DNA of 64,000 bases, taken from assembly GCF_039613825.1 (NCBI RefSeq), contig NZ_CP154826.1, forward strand, positions 1 to 64,000, written 5' to 3'. Of the stretch, positions 1-7,927 are shown in pieces; the first letter of the stretch is position 1, and each line of letters begins with the position of its first letter. A program made the position numbers and the translations under genes. Origin of the DNA: Diaminobutyricibacter sp. McL0608 (GTDB taxonomy: Bacteria > Actinomycetota > Actinomycetes > Actinomycetales > Microbacteriaceae). A model generated the notes under the pieces. It was not told the DNA's origin. It searched no databases and was given only the letters and a program-made list of their open reading frames with translations.

Positions 1-516
1 GCGGCGTGCGGCCTCCTGGGCGGTGGCGATGTGCCAGCCGGCGAAGTTGCTGCTGCCGGCGTAGAGGATCTTGCCCTGCGCGACGGCGACCTCCATCGCC
101 TGCCAGATCTCGTCCCACGGCGTATCGCGGTCGACGTGGTGGAACTGGTAGATGTCGATGTAGTCCGTCTTGAGACGTGTGAGGCTTGCGTCGAGCGCGC
201 GCCGGATGTTGAGTGCCGACAGCTTGCCGTCGTTCGGCCAGTCGCCCATCTCGCCGTACAGCTTTGTTGCGAGCACCGTGCGTTCGCGACGGCCGCCGCC
301 GCTGGCGAACCAGTCGCCGACGATCTCTTCGGTCGCACCCTTGCCGCGGTGCTGCCCGTAGACGTTGGCGGTGTCGAAGTAGTTGATGCCGGATTCGTGT
401 GCGGCATCCATGATCGCGTGCGAGTCGGCTTCGGTCGTCTGCGGGCCGAAGTTCATGGTACCGAGGCACAGACGGGAAACGGTCAGGCCGGATCGGCCGA
501 GGTGTGTGTACTCCAT
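1..516 (-). CDS. Aldo/keto reductase, C-terminal part cut off by window edge
   Basis: NADPH-dependent oxidoreductase of the aldo/keto reductase superfamily, probably cytoplasmic; its substrate cannot be told. The 172 visible codons begin at an ATG behind GGAAGGTGA. The protein opens MEYTHLGRSGLTVSRLCLGT, the usual start of this family. It has GINYFDTANVYG (Asp48 and Tyr53 of the active site), the lysine in VLATKLYG and the histidine pair in YQFHHVD. The family is usually 310-340 residues, so about half is missing past the left edge. It runs away from the genes to its right and shares no operon with them. It resembles the YghZ/PdxI-like group with a longer DTANVYG-to-lysine loop. Family assignment is secure, substrate unknown. 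Confidence 0.88.
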   Translation of the reverse strand, partial: MEYTHLGRSGLTVSRLCLGTMNFGPQTTEADSHAIMDAAHESGINYFDTANVYGQHRGKGATEEIVGDWFASGGGRRERTVLATKLYGEMGDWPNDGKLSALNIRRALDASLTRLKTDYIDIYQFHHVDRDTPWDEIWQAMEVAVAQGKILYAGSSNFAGWHIATAQEAARR

Positions 517-651
517 TACTTCACCTTCCGTCCGCGCCAGTCAGATGTCCAACAGGAGGTTCGTATGGCATTGTGCGCCACGGTTTCTGAATCGGGGCGG
601 CGCTTGCGCGTCGCACGCCGAGTGCACGCGGGGCGAGGGCAGCCGCGCGGC

Positions 652-1308
652 TCAGGTGGCGACGAGCAGGTCGGCGCGGACGCGCGTCGGCTCGATGAGG
701 AGCGCGTTCGCGCCGTCGACGTCGCGCGCCCAGGCTGCCGCGGCGACCGCACTGCGACCGTGCCGTTCGTGGCGGTCGACGAGGCGGCTCATCCGCTCGG
801 GCTCCGGCGCCGCGCAGAACCACGCCTCCGCGAGCAGCGGACGGATGCGCGACCACGGCTCCTCGTCGACGAGCAGGTAGTTGCCCTCGGCGACCACGAG
901 CCGGACCGGCGGGGCGATCGCGATCGAACCCGCGACGGGCTCGTCGACGGCGCGGTCGAATGCCGGCGCGTAGATCGGATGCGCGGAGTCGGCCCGGATG
1001 CGCTCCAGCAGGGATACGAATCCCCACCCGTCGAAGGTGTCGATGGCGCCCTTGCGGTCGCTCGATCCCAGTCGGCCGAGGGTTGCGTTCGCCAGGTGGA
1101 AGCCGTCCAGCGGCAGGTACGCGGCCTCGATGCCGTGGCCGCTGAGGGAGGTGACGATGTCCGTGGCGAGCGTGGTCTTTCCGGATCCCGGGCTCCCGGC
1201 GATACCGAGGATGACACGCGCATCCGGCAGCACCAGCCCCGCTGCTCGCGTCGTCAGCGACTCGAGCAGCTCAGGGGCGTAGGTCCCGCGAGGACGCCAG
1301 ATGGTCAT
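652..1308 (-). CDS. P-loop nucleoside/nucleotide kinase family protein (FrcK/PanK-like)
   Basis: Predicted cytoplasmic ATP-dependent kinase of the phosphoribulokinase/uridine kinase/pantothenate kinase superfamily. The Walker A loop GIAGSPGSGKTT lies near residue 40, followed by LPLDGFHLAN, the aspartate-containing substrate loop typical of this fold, then VVAEGNYLLVDEEPW, the conserved Walker B-like strand. It is 218 residues, the usual size of the short 'fructose transport system kinase' branch. I chose the ATG at 1308; the open frame continues upstream, but that stretch overlaps the redoxin gene and is low-complexity. It lies 43 bases downstream of the redoxin gene on the same strand. Real substrates in this branch are poorly defined, so I do not name one. 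Confidence 0.82.
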   Translation of the reverse strand: MTIWRPRGTYAPELLESLTTRAAGLVLPDARVILGIAGSPGSGKTTLATDIVTSLSGHGIEAAYLPLDGFHLANATLGRLGSSDRKGAIDTFDGWGFVSLLERIRADSAHPIYAPAFDRAVDEPVAGSIAIAPPVRLVVAEGNYLLVDEEPWSRIRPLLAEAWFCAAPEPERMSRLVDRHERHGRSAVAAAAWARDVDGANALLIEPTRVRADLLVAT

Positions 1309-1351
1309 CCGTCCATTCTGACGGCTGCGGCGCGCCGTCGCGCCGGTGAAC

Positions 1352-1609
1352 TCAGAGCGCGAGCGCGGCTTCCAGCTCGGCGTCGGTCGGCTCGACCAGG
1401 TGGCGGCCATCGGGGAACACGATGACCGGGATGTTCGTACGGCCGCTGATCGCGTAGGCACGGTCGGCGCCGCCGGGTACGGAGTCGAGGTCGACGTAGG
1501 TGTACTCGGTGCCGAGGCGCTCGAAGACGGCCTTGGAGCGACGGCAGTCGCGGCACCAGTCGCCACCGAACATGGTGACGCGGTCGACGGGTTCGGGGGA
1601 AGAAGTCAT
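1352..1609 (-). CDS. Glutaredoxin-like protein (actinobacterial type)
   Basis: Small thiol-disulfide oxidoreductase of 85 residues with a thioredoxin fold. The redox site is WCRDC at residues 18-22, close to the N-terminus as in glutaredoxins. The cis-proline segment TNIPVIVFPDG follows at about residues 58-68. Actinobacteria lack glutathione, and short glutaredoxin-like proteins of this shape act with mycothiol as mycoredoxins; this is family knowledge, not shown here. Its CRDC centre differs from the CGYC of characterised mycoredoxin-1, so the partner is uncertain. It sits 82 bases past the end of the rhamnosidase gene and 43 bases before the kinase gene on the same strand. It is probably a separate transcription unit. 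Confidence 0.86.
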   Translation of the reverse strand: MTSSPEPVDRVTMFGGDWCRDCRRSKAVFERLGTEYTYVDLDSVPGGADRAYAISGRTNIPVIVFPDGRHLVEPTDAELEAALAL

Positions 1610-1691
1610 CCCTCAAGCCTAAGCAATGCTGGCTGAACGTCCGATGGACGCGCCAGGGCGTCGGAGCTGACGGTCTCGCGCAACACAGGCG

Positions 1692-4190
1692 TCAGAGACC
1701 CAGCTCGTGCGACCCTTCCGGCAGCGACTCCTCCCGCCCGTCGGCGTGCACGAAGACGACCGGCACCGGCGACTCGACCGACACCGCCTCGCCGTCGACG
1801 GTCACGTGCACATACCCGTGCGGCGTCGGCACTGCACCTTCGGCCCGGCCGAGCGTTCCGAGCGCCGGTGCGACGCGCGCGGATGTGAAACCCGGTTCGG
1901 CCGGCGTGACCCCGAGAACGTAGGCGACAAGGTCCCGCGTCGGGGCGCTGCTCCAGCCGTGCACGGGGGTACCCCATCCCCAGCACTCGCCGAAGGTGTC
2001 GTACCCGTCGACGAGGAACTGCGACCAGCGCCGCATGAGCGTCACGAGGTCGCCTGCGCGCCCGCCCAGCGCGACCGCGTCGTGGACCACATACGAATAG
2101 AACGGCTCCGCGATGACGACCTCGCGGTCGGCATCCCAGTCGATGCGCTGGATGCCCCGCATCTGGTCGGAGATCTTCTGCTCGTCGTACGAGCCGTCCG
2201 CACCGCCGATCCAGGAGCGGACGACGAGGGTGGATGGGTCGGTTATCGCGTCGAGGATGCGGTCCCAGCGCGAGCGTGGCGCCAGCCCCGAGACGATCGC
2301 GGTGGCTCCAGCGGCCTGGGATGCGGGCGCCTGGGCTTCCCCTCCCGCGATGTGGTCGATGTAGGTGCCGCGGCGCTCATCCCAGAAGTCTTCGAAGCCG
2401 ACTGCTGCGACTGCCGCGAGCCCCTCGGCCCACTCCGCAGCGCCCGAGTTGCCGGCGAACCGGCTGAGCTCCGCGAACTCGTTGAGCCCGCGCACCCAGA
2501 GCGCCGTCAGCAGCGAACTGCGCCCGGTGACGAACACGCTCGACCAGTCGACCAGGTTCCATTCGGGCACGTCAGCGATGGTGCCGCGCTCGTCCACGTA
2601 CGGCAGGTACCAGCGCAGGATGCCTTCAACGGTGGGTAGCAGCGCCCGGATCTCGTCGAGGTCGCCGAGGTAGCGGTACAGGTTGTGCACGCCGTGCACC
2701 CAGTGCATCGACCAGTCCGGGATCGTGTACCCGCCCGACGACTCGATCTCGCCGACGACACTCATCGGAAGGATCCCGTCGTAGCGCGGCGAGTTGCCGA
2801 GGGCCGTGTAAGCACGTGCGAGCCGCCAGTCGGCGTTGGTCGTGAGATGCACGAGCTGGTGGACGACGCCATCGCCGACCCAGGCGCGCTGTTCACGGGT
2901 GGGGCAGTCGGTGAACGCATCCTGCGCGTTGCACTGCACGGTGCGGATGCCCGCCCGGTAGAGCGCGTCGATCTCGGCGTCGTCGGAGCGGAAGAACGCC
3001 TCGCCGGTGTGAGGGTACAACCGCTCCTGCACCTCGACGCTGTCGATCACCGTCGAATCGTCGCCGCCGCTGATCAGCAGGTGGGCGTAGCGCATGCCGT
3101 TGATCTCGACCGCGTCGAACCGGTCGTCGTGACCGCGTGCGATGTAGCGCGCGCCGGTCCTCGGGATGGAGAAGCTCGGCGACTCGTCTGCGGAGTGGGG
3201 GCGCTCGCGATACAGGATGTCCAGCGTCGTGCCGGCCGCCGCCTGCAGCGTGATGTGGACGGTGCCGACGACGACACGGCCGAAGTCGAGGCTGACGATG
3301 GTCGCGGTTCCGCGCCCGGACGGCGCGGGCACCGGAAGAGAGACCAGCGGGTCCGTGAGCACCGCGTGGCCGTCGAGTGCGGCACGCACACGCGTCACCG
3401 GATGCTCGCCTGGAGCGCCCGCGAACGTCACCTGGTCGCTCACGCGGACCTCTGCCGGCGTCACTCGGGGGCCGCCGACCGTGGCGGTCCCGCGGGGCAG
3501 CAATGCGCCGTACGGGTCGGTCGGCGGCTGCGTGCGGCCGAAGCCGCCGATGTGGGCGGCGGGGCGCAGGTGGGCGGACGGCCAGGCGCTGTCGTCGAAA
3601 TCGGGGGAATCCCATCCGACCGGGAGTTCGCGTGCGTCGACCAGTTCGACCGGGACGCCCTCGAGGCCTTCGAGGTCGGGGGACGTCCAGGCCGTCGAAC
3701 GGTGCACCCTCCAGTCGGCGTCGGAGATGAGCCAGTCGTCGCCGAGGCGGGCTTCGAAGGCGAGCACCGCATCCTGCCCGAGCCCGCCGTTGGCGATCGC
3801 CGGCTGCCAGAAAGCGGTCGGATGACCGTAGTAGCTGACGAGGACTGCGATGGTGTTCGCGCCCTCCCGCAGCACGGGAGCCAGATCGTATTCGTCGTAC
3901 TTCTGCTTGCGCGGCTGCGAACGGGCAGGTCCTCGGCCCACCTCGACTCCGTTCACGACGAGTGCGTAGCGCGAGTCCGCCGTGAGGCGGGCCGGCACGG
4001 TGGCCGGAACGTCGTCGAGCACGAGCGCCGTCCGGAAGATGGTGCGGTGGAAGGGCGCCGGTTTGCCCATCGCCCCGAGCGAATCGGGTGCGGCTCCGGG
4101 CGCCGGCTCAGCGCCGATCCAGTGGGCGTGCCAGCCGATGCCGCTGAACGCGGAGGCGGGGGACGAGACGATGACAGCGCTGGTGCTCAT
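1692..4190 (-). CDS. Alpha-L-rhamnosidase, glycoside hydrolase family 78
   Basis: Hydrolyses terminal alpha-L-rhamnosyl residues from plant or microbial glycosides. It is 832 residues. The N-terminal beta-domains carry WHAHWIGAE and the carbohydrate-binding type segment with RYALVVNGVEVGRGP. The (alpha/alpha)6 barrel holds DCPTREQRAWVGD (Asp428, with Glu433), matching the GH78 acid motif DCPxRxE. Near the C-terminus, FGECWGWG offers the second catalytic glutamate and is followed by the usual beta-sandwich with VAPALGTLGRAEGAVPTPHG. No signal peptide is seen, so it should act in the cytoplasm on imported rhamnosides. ATG is preceded by GGAAG at a good distance. It lies 16 bases after the nucleotidyltransferase gene and is the last gene of a leftward LacI-NTase-GH78 operon. 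Confidence 0.93.
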   Translation of the reverse strand: MSTSAVIVSSPASAFSGIGWHAHWIGAEPAPGAAPDSLGAMGKPAPFHRTIFRTALVLDDVPATVPARLTADSRYALVVNGVEVGRGPARSQPRKQKYDEYDLAPVLREGANTIAVLVSYYGHPTAFWQPAIANGGLGQDAVLAFEARLGDDWLISDADWRVHRSTAWTSPDLEGLEGVPVELVDARELPVGWDSPDFDDSAWPSAHLRPAAHIGGFGRTQPPTDPYGALLPRGTATVGGPRVTPAEVRVSDQVTFAGAPGEHPVTRVRAALDGHAVLTDPLVSLPVPAPSGRGTATIVSLDFGRVVVGTVHITLQAAAGTTLDILYRERPHSADESPSFSIPRTGARYIARGHDDRFDAVEINGMRYAHLLISGGDDSTVIDSVEVQERLYPHTGEAFFRSDDAEIDALYRAGIRTVQCNAQDAFTDCPTREQRAWVGDGVVHQLVHLTTNADWRLARAYTALGNSPRYDGILPMSVVGEIESSGGYTIPDWSMHWVHGVHNLYRYLGDLDEIRALLPTVEGILRWYLPYVDERGTIADVPEWNLVDWSSVFVTGRSSLLTALWVRGLNEFAELSRFAGNSGAAEWAEGLAAVAAVGFEDFWDERRGTYIDHIAGGEAQAPASQAAGATAIVSGLAPRSRWDRILDAITDPSTLVVRSWIGGADGSYDEQKISDQMRGIQRIDWDADREVVIAEPFYSYVVHDAVALGGRAGDLVTLMRRWSQFLVDGYDTFGECWGWGTPVHGWSSAPTRDLVAYVLGVTPAEPGFTSARVAPALGTLGRAEGAVPTPHGYVHVTVDGEAVSVESPVPVVFVHADGREESLPEGSHELGL

Positions 4191-4205
4191 GTGCTTCTTC
4201 CGGTG

Positions 4206-4991
4206 TCAGGAGTATTCGGGGGTCTTGGTGGCGTACCGCCAGGCGAGTTCGTTGTCGAGCACGAACGTCGAGAGGGTGGCGTCGGCGGCGAGTACCGCAC
4301 CCGTGAAGGTTTCGAGGCTGTCGAGCAGGGCATCGGTCGCCTCGGCGGTAGGGTCGGCGACGACTGCGGCCAGCAGTTCGCCGAAGCCCGATGGTTTGTC
4401 CTCGAGCGCTGCGACCTGCTTCATCAGGTATTTGGGGCCGGAGAAGAACACGCGATTGTGCGCGAGCAGGGCACGCGCCGCCGACGTCGCGAAATGCACC
4501 GACGCGTGGCGCAGGAGCATGACATCCCCGCTGCCGAGCGCGCCCTTCAGAAAGTAGCCGCCGTGCAGCCGGGCCTGTGCGACGAAGGACGCGACCCGCC
4601 TCGTCCAGGCGGCGTCATCCACTGAGCTGACGCGGTCGATCCGTTCCGCGAGTTCGGCGACGCGCGTGAACGCGATGCGCGAGATGGCGAAAGAATCGCG
4701 CACGGGGTCGTCGCCGCGCTCGGCGGCGTCGTCCAGGTAGGAGAGCGTGGCGAGCTTGATGTCGTAGTAGCCGCCGTCGTAGCCGATGCCCTCCCGCTCG
4801 ACATACATGAGCCGCTGGTGGTCGAAGGCGGCGTTCCAGCGCGCCTCGGTGACGACGAGGTAGAGGTCGACATCCGAATCGGTTCGTTCGGTGCCGCGGG
4901 CCACCGAGCCCGTCACGACCACGGCGAGCACGTCGGGGTCTTCGGAGACGCGCGCAACGTAGCGGTCGACCGCCTCGTCGTGGTGTTTCAC
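4206..4991 (-). CDS. Nucleotidyltransferase-domain protein embedded in the rhamnoside operon
   Basis: Polymerase-beta-fold nucleotidyltransferase of 261 residues. The active-site loop is VTGSVARGTERTDSDVDLYL, the GS-x-x-x-G plus D-x-D pattern, at about residues 26-45. The C-terminal half is all-helical and contains ARALLAHNRVFFSGPKYL, which resembles the helical partner domain of MNT/HEPN or aminoglycoside-nucleotidyltransferase relatives. The start is GTG at 4991. It overlaps the stop of the upstream LacI gene by four bases, so translation is likely coupled; a longer upstream ATG would run deep into lacI. What it modifies is unknown: a small molecule, tRNA or protein are all possible. Its location between a sugar regulator and a rhamnosidase is unusual and suggests a job tied to rhamnoside use. 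Confidence 0.85.
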   Translation of the reverse strand: MKHHDEAVDRYVARVSEDPDVLAVVVTGSVARGTERTDSDVDLYLVVTEARWNAAFDHQRLMYVEREGIGYDGGYYDIKLATLSYLDDAAERGDDPVRDSFAISRIAFTRVAELAERIDRVSSVDDAAWTRRVASFVAQARLHGGYFLKGALGSGDVMLLRHASVHFATSAARALLAHNRVFFSGPKYLMKQVAALEDKPSGFGELLAAVVADPTAEATDALLDSLETFTGAVLAADATLSTFVLDNELAWRYATKTPEYS

Positions 4992-6106
4992 AGGGCCAGC
5001 TCCGGGGTGGGTTCCTCTTCGCTCGGTTCGTCTTCGGCGGGCTCGCCGCCCGCAGACTCGATCGTGGCGTTCTCGTTCCACAGGGTGACGGCGGCGAACG
5101 TGCTGGAACTGCTCGCACGGACGACCAGTTCGGGCTGGTACACGATCTGCTGCGTCTCGCGACCGGGGTCGTCCGCCTCCGCGAGCAGGATGTTCAGGGC
5201 TGACTCACCGATCAGGCGGCTCGGCTGCCGCACAGACGTGAGAGGCACGACGGAGGCGCCTGCGAACTGGATGTCGTCGTACCCCACCAGCGCGATCTCT
5301 TCGGGGATCGCGATGCCGCCCTGCAGGAAGAGTCCCTGGAGCAGGCCGATGGCCAGCAGGTCGTTGGCGGCGAAGATCGCGTCGGGCCGCTCGGAGCGCG
5401 GCCGCTGCGCGATCGCACGGCCGGCGACGAGACCCTCCTGCACGGTCAGTGCGTCGAGTGAGATGACCTCGAGCGTCAGATCCGGATGCGGTGCGACGGC
5501 CTGCCGGGCGCCGCGGAGCCGGTCGCTCACCTGGCGGATCTGCTGGGGCCCGCCCACGAAGGCGATCCGCCGCCGACCGGATTCGATCAGGTGCGCCGTG
5601 GCGAGGGAACCGCCCGCGACGTCGTCGACCGAGACCGAGCTGAACGACAGGTCGGTGCTCACCCGGTCGACCAGGACCGCCGAGATGCCGCGGTCGCGCA
5701 TCCGCCGGAGTCGCGCCTCGACACTGCCCACGGGGGTGATGAGGACGCCACGCACCCGGAGTTCCTCGAAGAGGTTCAGGTAGCCGCTCTCGCGCTCCTT
5801 CTTGCGGTCGCTCGTGCCGGCGATCACCGAGAAGCCCGCCAGTGCGGCCGCGTCCTCTGCCGCCGCCGTGACCTCGGTGAAGAACGGGTTGCTGCCGCTG
5901 AGAGCGATCAGCCCGACGGCGTGACTCTGGCCGACGCGCAGCTGGCGCGCGGCCTCGTTGCGCACATAGGAGAGCTTCTCCATGGCGGCCATGACCCGTT
6001 CGGCGGTCTCGGGCGCGACGATCTCCGGCCGGTTGAGCACGTTCGATACGGTGCCGATCGAGACGTGCGCCAGGGCGGCGACATCTTTGACGCTTGACGA
6101 GACCAT
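4988..6106 (-). CDS. LacI-family transcriptional regulator of the rhamnoside locus (paralog 1)
   Basis: Sugar-responsive repressor of 372 residues. The N-terminal helix-turn-helix VKDVAALAHVSIGTVSNVLN is followed by the hinge segment YVRNEAARQLRVGQ and a periplasmic-binding-protein-like effector domain ending near RQPSRLIGESALN. It is strongly similar along its whole length to the regulator at 17732-18742, including the shared SFSSVSVDDVAGG stretch and the recognition helix. The C-terminus is odd: after the normal end around VVRAS it carries about 35 extra residues rich in Glu and Pro. The ATG follows GGAGAGGAC. It is divergent from the binding-protein gene at 6503 and shares that promoter region, where operator-like TGAAnCGnTTCA sites sit. 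It probably represses both directions until rhamnose or a rhamnoside is present. Confidence 0.92.
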   Translation of the reverse strand: MVSSSVKDVAALAHVSIGTVSNVLNRPEIVAPETAERVMAAMEKLSYVRNEAARQLRVGQSHAVGLIALSGSNPFFTEVTAAAEDAAALAGFSVIAGTSDRKKERESGYLNLFEELRVRGVLITPVGSVEARLRRMRDRGISAVLVDRVSTDLSFSSVSVDDVAGGSLATAHLIESGRRRIAFVGGPQQIRQVSDRLRGARQAVAPHPDLTLEVISLDALTVQEGLVAGRAIAQRPRSERPDAIFAANDLLAIGLLQGLFLQGGIAIPEEIALVGYDDIQFAGASVVPLTSVRQPSRLIGESALNILLAEADDPGRETQQIVYQPELVVRASSSSTFAAVTLWNENATIESAGGEPAEDEPSEEEPTPELAL

Positions 6107-6384
6107 GGTGTCCTCTCCGCCTCACATACTAGACACGAACGCGATTGAATCGATATTAATTCTTCAGAAGTTTGTTGCGTCAAACCACAATTAGATGACG
6201 GTCGAGTTGTAACGACTACCGCGCTTCCCCGTGGAAAGCATGGCTCCCAGCCGGGTCATGGATTGCGTGCAGTAGGAGTCCATCAACCGCACAGATCGTT
6301 GAGAAATCAAGGATGTTCGGGTAATCCCGTGAATGCGGCGCGCTTCTTTCACGCCACGTTACCGAAATGCACCCGGTCCGTTGC

Positions 6385-6396
6385 TGAATCGTTACA
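6385..6396 (+). promoter_or_regulatory. LacI-type operator-like site, TGAATCGTTACA
   Basis: Matches the pattern TGAAnCGTT seen next to the paralogous regulator gene at 17.5-17.7 kb. It lies about 110 bases upstream of the importer start, a plausible place for repressor binding near a promoter. Assignment to a particular regulator is inferred from the shared recognition helices. Confidence 0.5.
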
Positions 6397-6437
6397 ATCG
6401 GTTCTTGACCGTTTGCCGCCCGACGCCTATGTTCGGA

Positions 6438-6449
6438 TGAAGCGTTTCA
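6438..6449 (+). promoter_or_regulatory. LacI-type operator, TGAAGCGTTTCA
   Basis: A near-palindrome of the form TGAA-n-CG-n-TTCA with the central CG typical of LacI-family operators. It lies 54 bases before the binding-protein ATG, so a bound repressor would block transcription of the importer-rhaI-rhaEW operon. Confidence 0.6.
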
Positions 6450-6502
6450 ATGCCGACCCGGATTCCCCCCGGAAGCAGCGGCGCCAATACAAGGAGGTAT
6501 TC

Positions 6503-7813
6503 ATGTTCTCTCGGAAGACGACGGTTCGCGCCGCCGCCATTCTCGGTGGGGCGGCCCTGATGGGCCTCACCCTCGTCGGGTGCTCCACGAGCGGCAGCTC
6601 TGGTGGCGCATCCACGATCCGGCTCATGGCCGGTGGCAACGACCCGATCGCCACGAAGTTCGCCAACACGATCGCAGCAGATTTCCACAAGGCGAACCCG
6701 TCGGTCACCGTCAAGGTCGACACCCGTCCGGGCGGCACCGACGGTGACAACCTGATCAAGACCAAGCTGTCGACCGGAACCATGGACGACGTGTTCCTGT
6801 ACAACTCGGGATCACTGTTCCAGGCGCTCCACCCCGACAGCCAGCTTGTGAACCTGTCCGATCAGCCGTGGGTGAAGGACATCACTCCCGACTTCAAGGC
6901 GGCCGTCAGCACCTCGAAGGGAACGTACGGCGCCCCGAACGGCACCACCTTCGATGGCGGTGTCATGTACAACAAGAAGGTCTACGAGCAGCTCGGCCTG
7001 ACGGTCCCCAAGACCTGGGACGAGTTCATCAGCAACAGCGAGAAGATCAAGGCAGCCGGCAAGACGCCGGTGCTCGTGTCCTACGGCGACACCTGGACGA
7101 GCCAGCTGTTCGTGCTCGCCGACTTCGCCAACGTGAGCGCTCAGGACCCGAAGTGGGCTGACCAGTACACGGCCAACAAGCGGAAGTACGCAGACGAGCC
7201 TGCGCTCGCAGGATTCACCCACACGCAGGAGATCTTCGACAAGAAGCTGATGAACAAGGACTACGCGTCACTGACCAACGTCAACGCGCTGAAGGAACTT
7301 GCCACCGGTGCAGGCGTCCAGTACCCCATGATCACTGTGGTGATCGGCAACGTGCTGCAGGCCAACCCGGGCCAGGTCAACGACATCGGCTACTTCGCGA
7401 TGCCGACCGACAGCGGCGACCCGCAGGCGACTGTGTGGGAAGCCGGTGGAGCCTACATCCCGAAGACGACGACCGGTGACAAGCTGACCGCCGCCAAGAA
7501 GCTGGTGGCCTTCATCAACTCGCCTCAGGGCTGCGCCGCTCAGCTGGAAGCCGGCACCGCCGCCGGTCCGTTCGCGATCAGCACCTGCAAGGTCCCGGCC
7601 GACGCTCCGGCTCTGGTCGCTGACGAGCTGAAGTACCAGGACGCGAAGAAGACGGGCCTCGCGCTCGAATTCATCTCGCCGATCAAGGGCCCGAACCTGG
7701 AGAAGATCCTGATCCAGGTCGGTTCCGGAATCACCAAGGCTCCGGCCGGTGCTGCGCTTTACGACAATGACGTGAAGGCTCAGGCACAGCAGCTCGGACT
7801 CAAGGGCTGGTAA
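6503..7813 (+). CDS. Sugar ABC transporter substrate-binding lipoprotein (rhamnoside importer)
   Basis: Extracellular solute-binding protein, family 1 (CUT1 class), 436 residues. It has an N-terminal signal with lipobox LTLVGC at about residue 29, so it should be a membrane-anchored lipoprotein. The mature part has the two-lobed fold with WDEFISNSEKIKAAGKTPV and GGAYIPKTTTGDKLTAAKKL, typical of oligosaccharide binders. The ATG at 6503 follows AAGGAGG. It heads an operon with two permeases, a rhamnosidase and the rhamnose catabolic enzymes, so the likely cargo is rhamnose-containing oligosaccharides or rhamnosides. No ATPase gene is nearby. A stem-loop follows the stop codon and probably keeps this gene expressed above the permeases. 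Confidence 0.9.
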   Translation: MFSRKTTVRAAAILGGAALMGLTLVGCSTSGSSGGASTIRLMAGGNDPIATKFANTIAADFHKANPSVTVKVDTRPGGTDGDNLIKTKLSTGTMDDVFLYNSGSLFQALHPDSQLVNLSDQPWVKDITPDFKAAVSTSKGTYGAPNGTTFDGGVMYNKKVYEQLGLTVPKTWDEFISNSEKIKAAGKTPVLVSYGDTWTSQLFVLADFANVSAQDPKWADQYTANKRKYADEPALAGFTHTQEIFDKKLMNKDYASLTNVNALKELATGAGVQYPMITVVIGNVLQANPGQVNDIGYFAMPTDSGDPQATVWEAGGAYIPKTTTGDKLTAAKKLVAFINSPQGCAAQLEAGTAAGPFAISTCKVPADAPALVADELKYQDAKKTGLALEFISPIKGPNLEKILIQVGSGITKAPAGAALYDNDVKAQAQQLGLKGW

Positions 7814-7852
7814 GCCACACCCCGACACCGCGCCTTCGGGCGTAGCGTCACC

Positions 7853-7890
7853 AATGCGGGGCCGGCGGCCACGGTCGTCGGCCCCGCATT
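7853..7890 (+). terminator. Intercistronic stem-loop after the binding-protein gene
   Basis: Perfect 12-base arms (AATGCGGGGCCG at 7853-7864, its complement at 7879-7890) with a 14-base loop. No U-run follows, so it is more likely an mRNA-stabilising or partial-termination hairpin between the binding protein and permeases than a full terminator. Confidence 0.7.
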
Positions 7891-7927
7891 TCGTAACACG
7901 GCACCGAACTCGACGAGGAGTAAACCA

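Larger units (their letters stand above)
6107..6502. promoter_or_regulatory. Divergent control region between lacI and the rhamnoside importer
   Basis: A 396-base gap with no convincing gene; the open frame that enters it from 6263 has no ribosome-binding site and is read through into the lipoprotein. It is clearly richer in A and T around 6120-6200 and 6280-6400, as expected for promoters in both directions. Operator-like motifs occur at 6146-6157 (weak), 6385-6396 and 6438-6449. The importer gene is preceded by AAGGAGG at 6491-6497. Confidence 0.7.

Noticed and set aside
2685-4625. A 646-codon plus-strand frame over the first rhamnosidase and the nucleotidyltransferase
   Set aside because: Spans two real minus-strand genes and has no recognisable domains or start signal.
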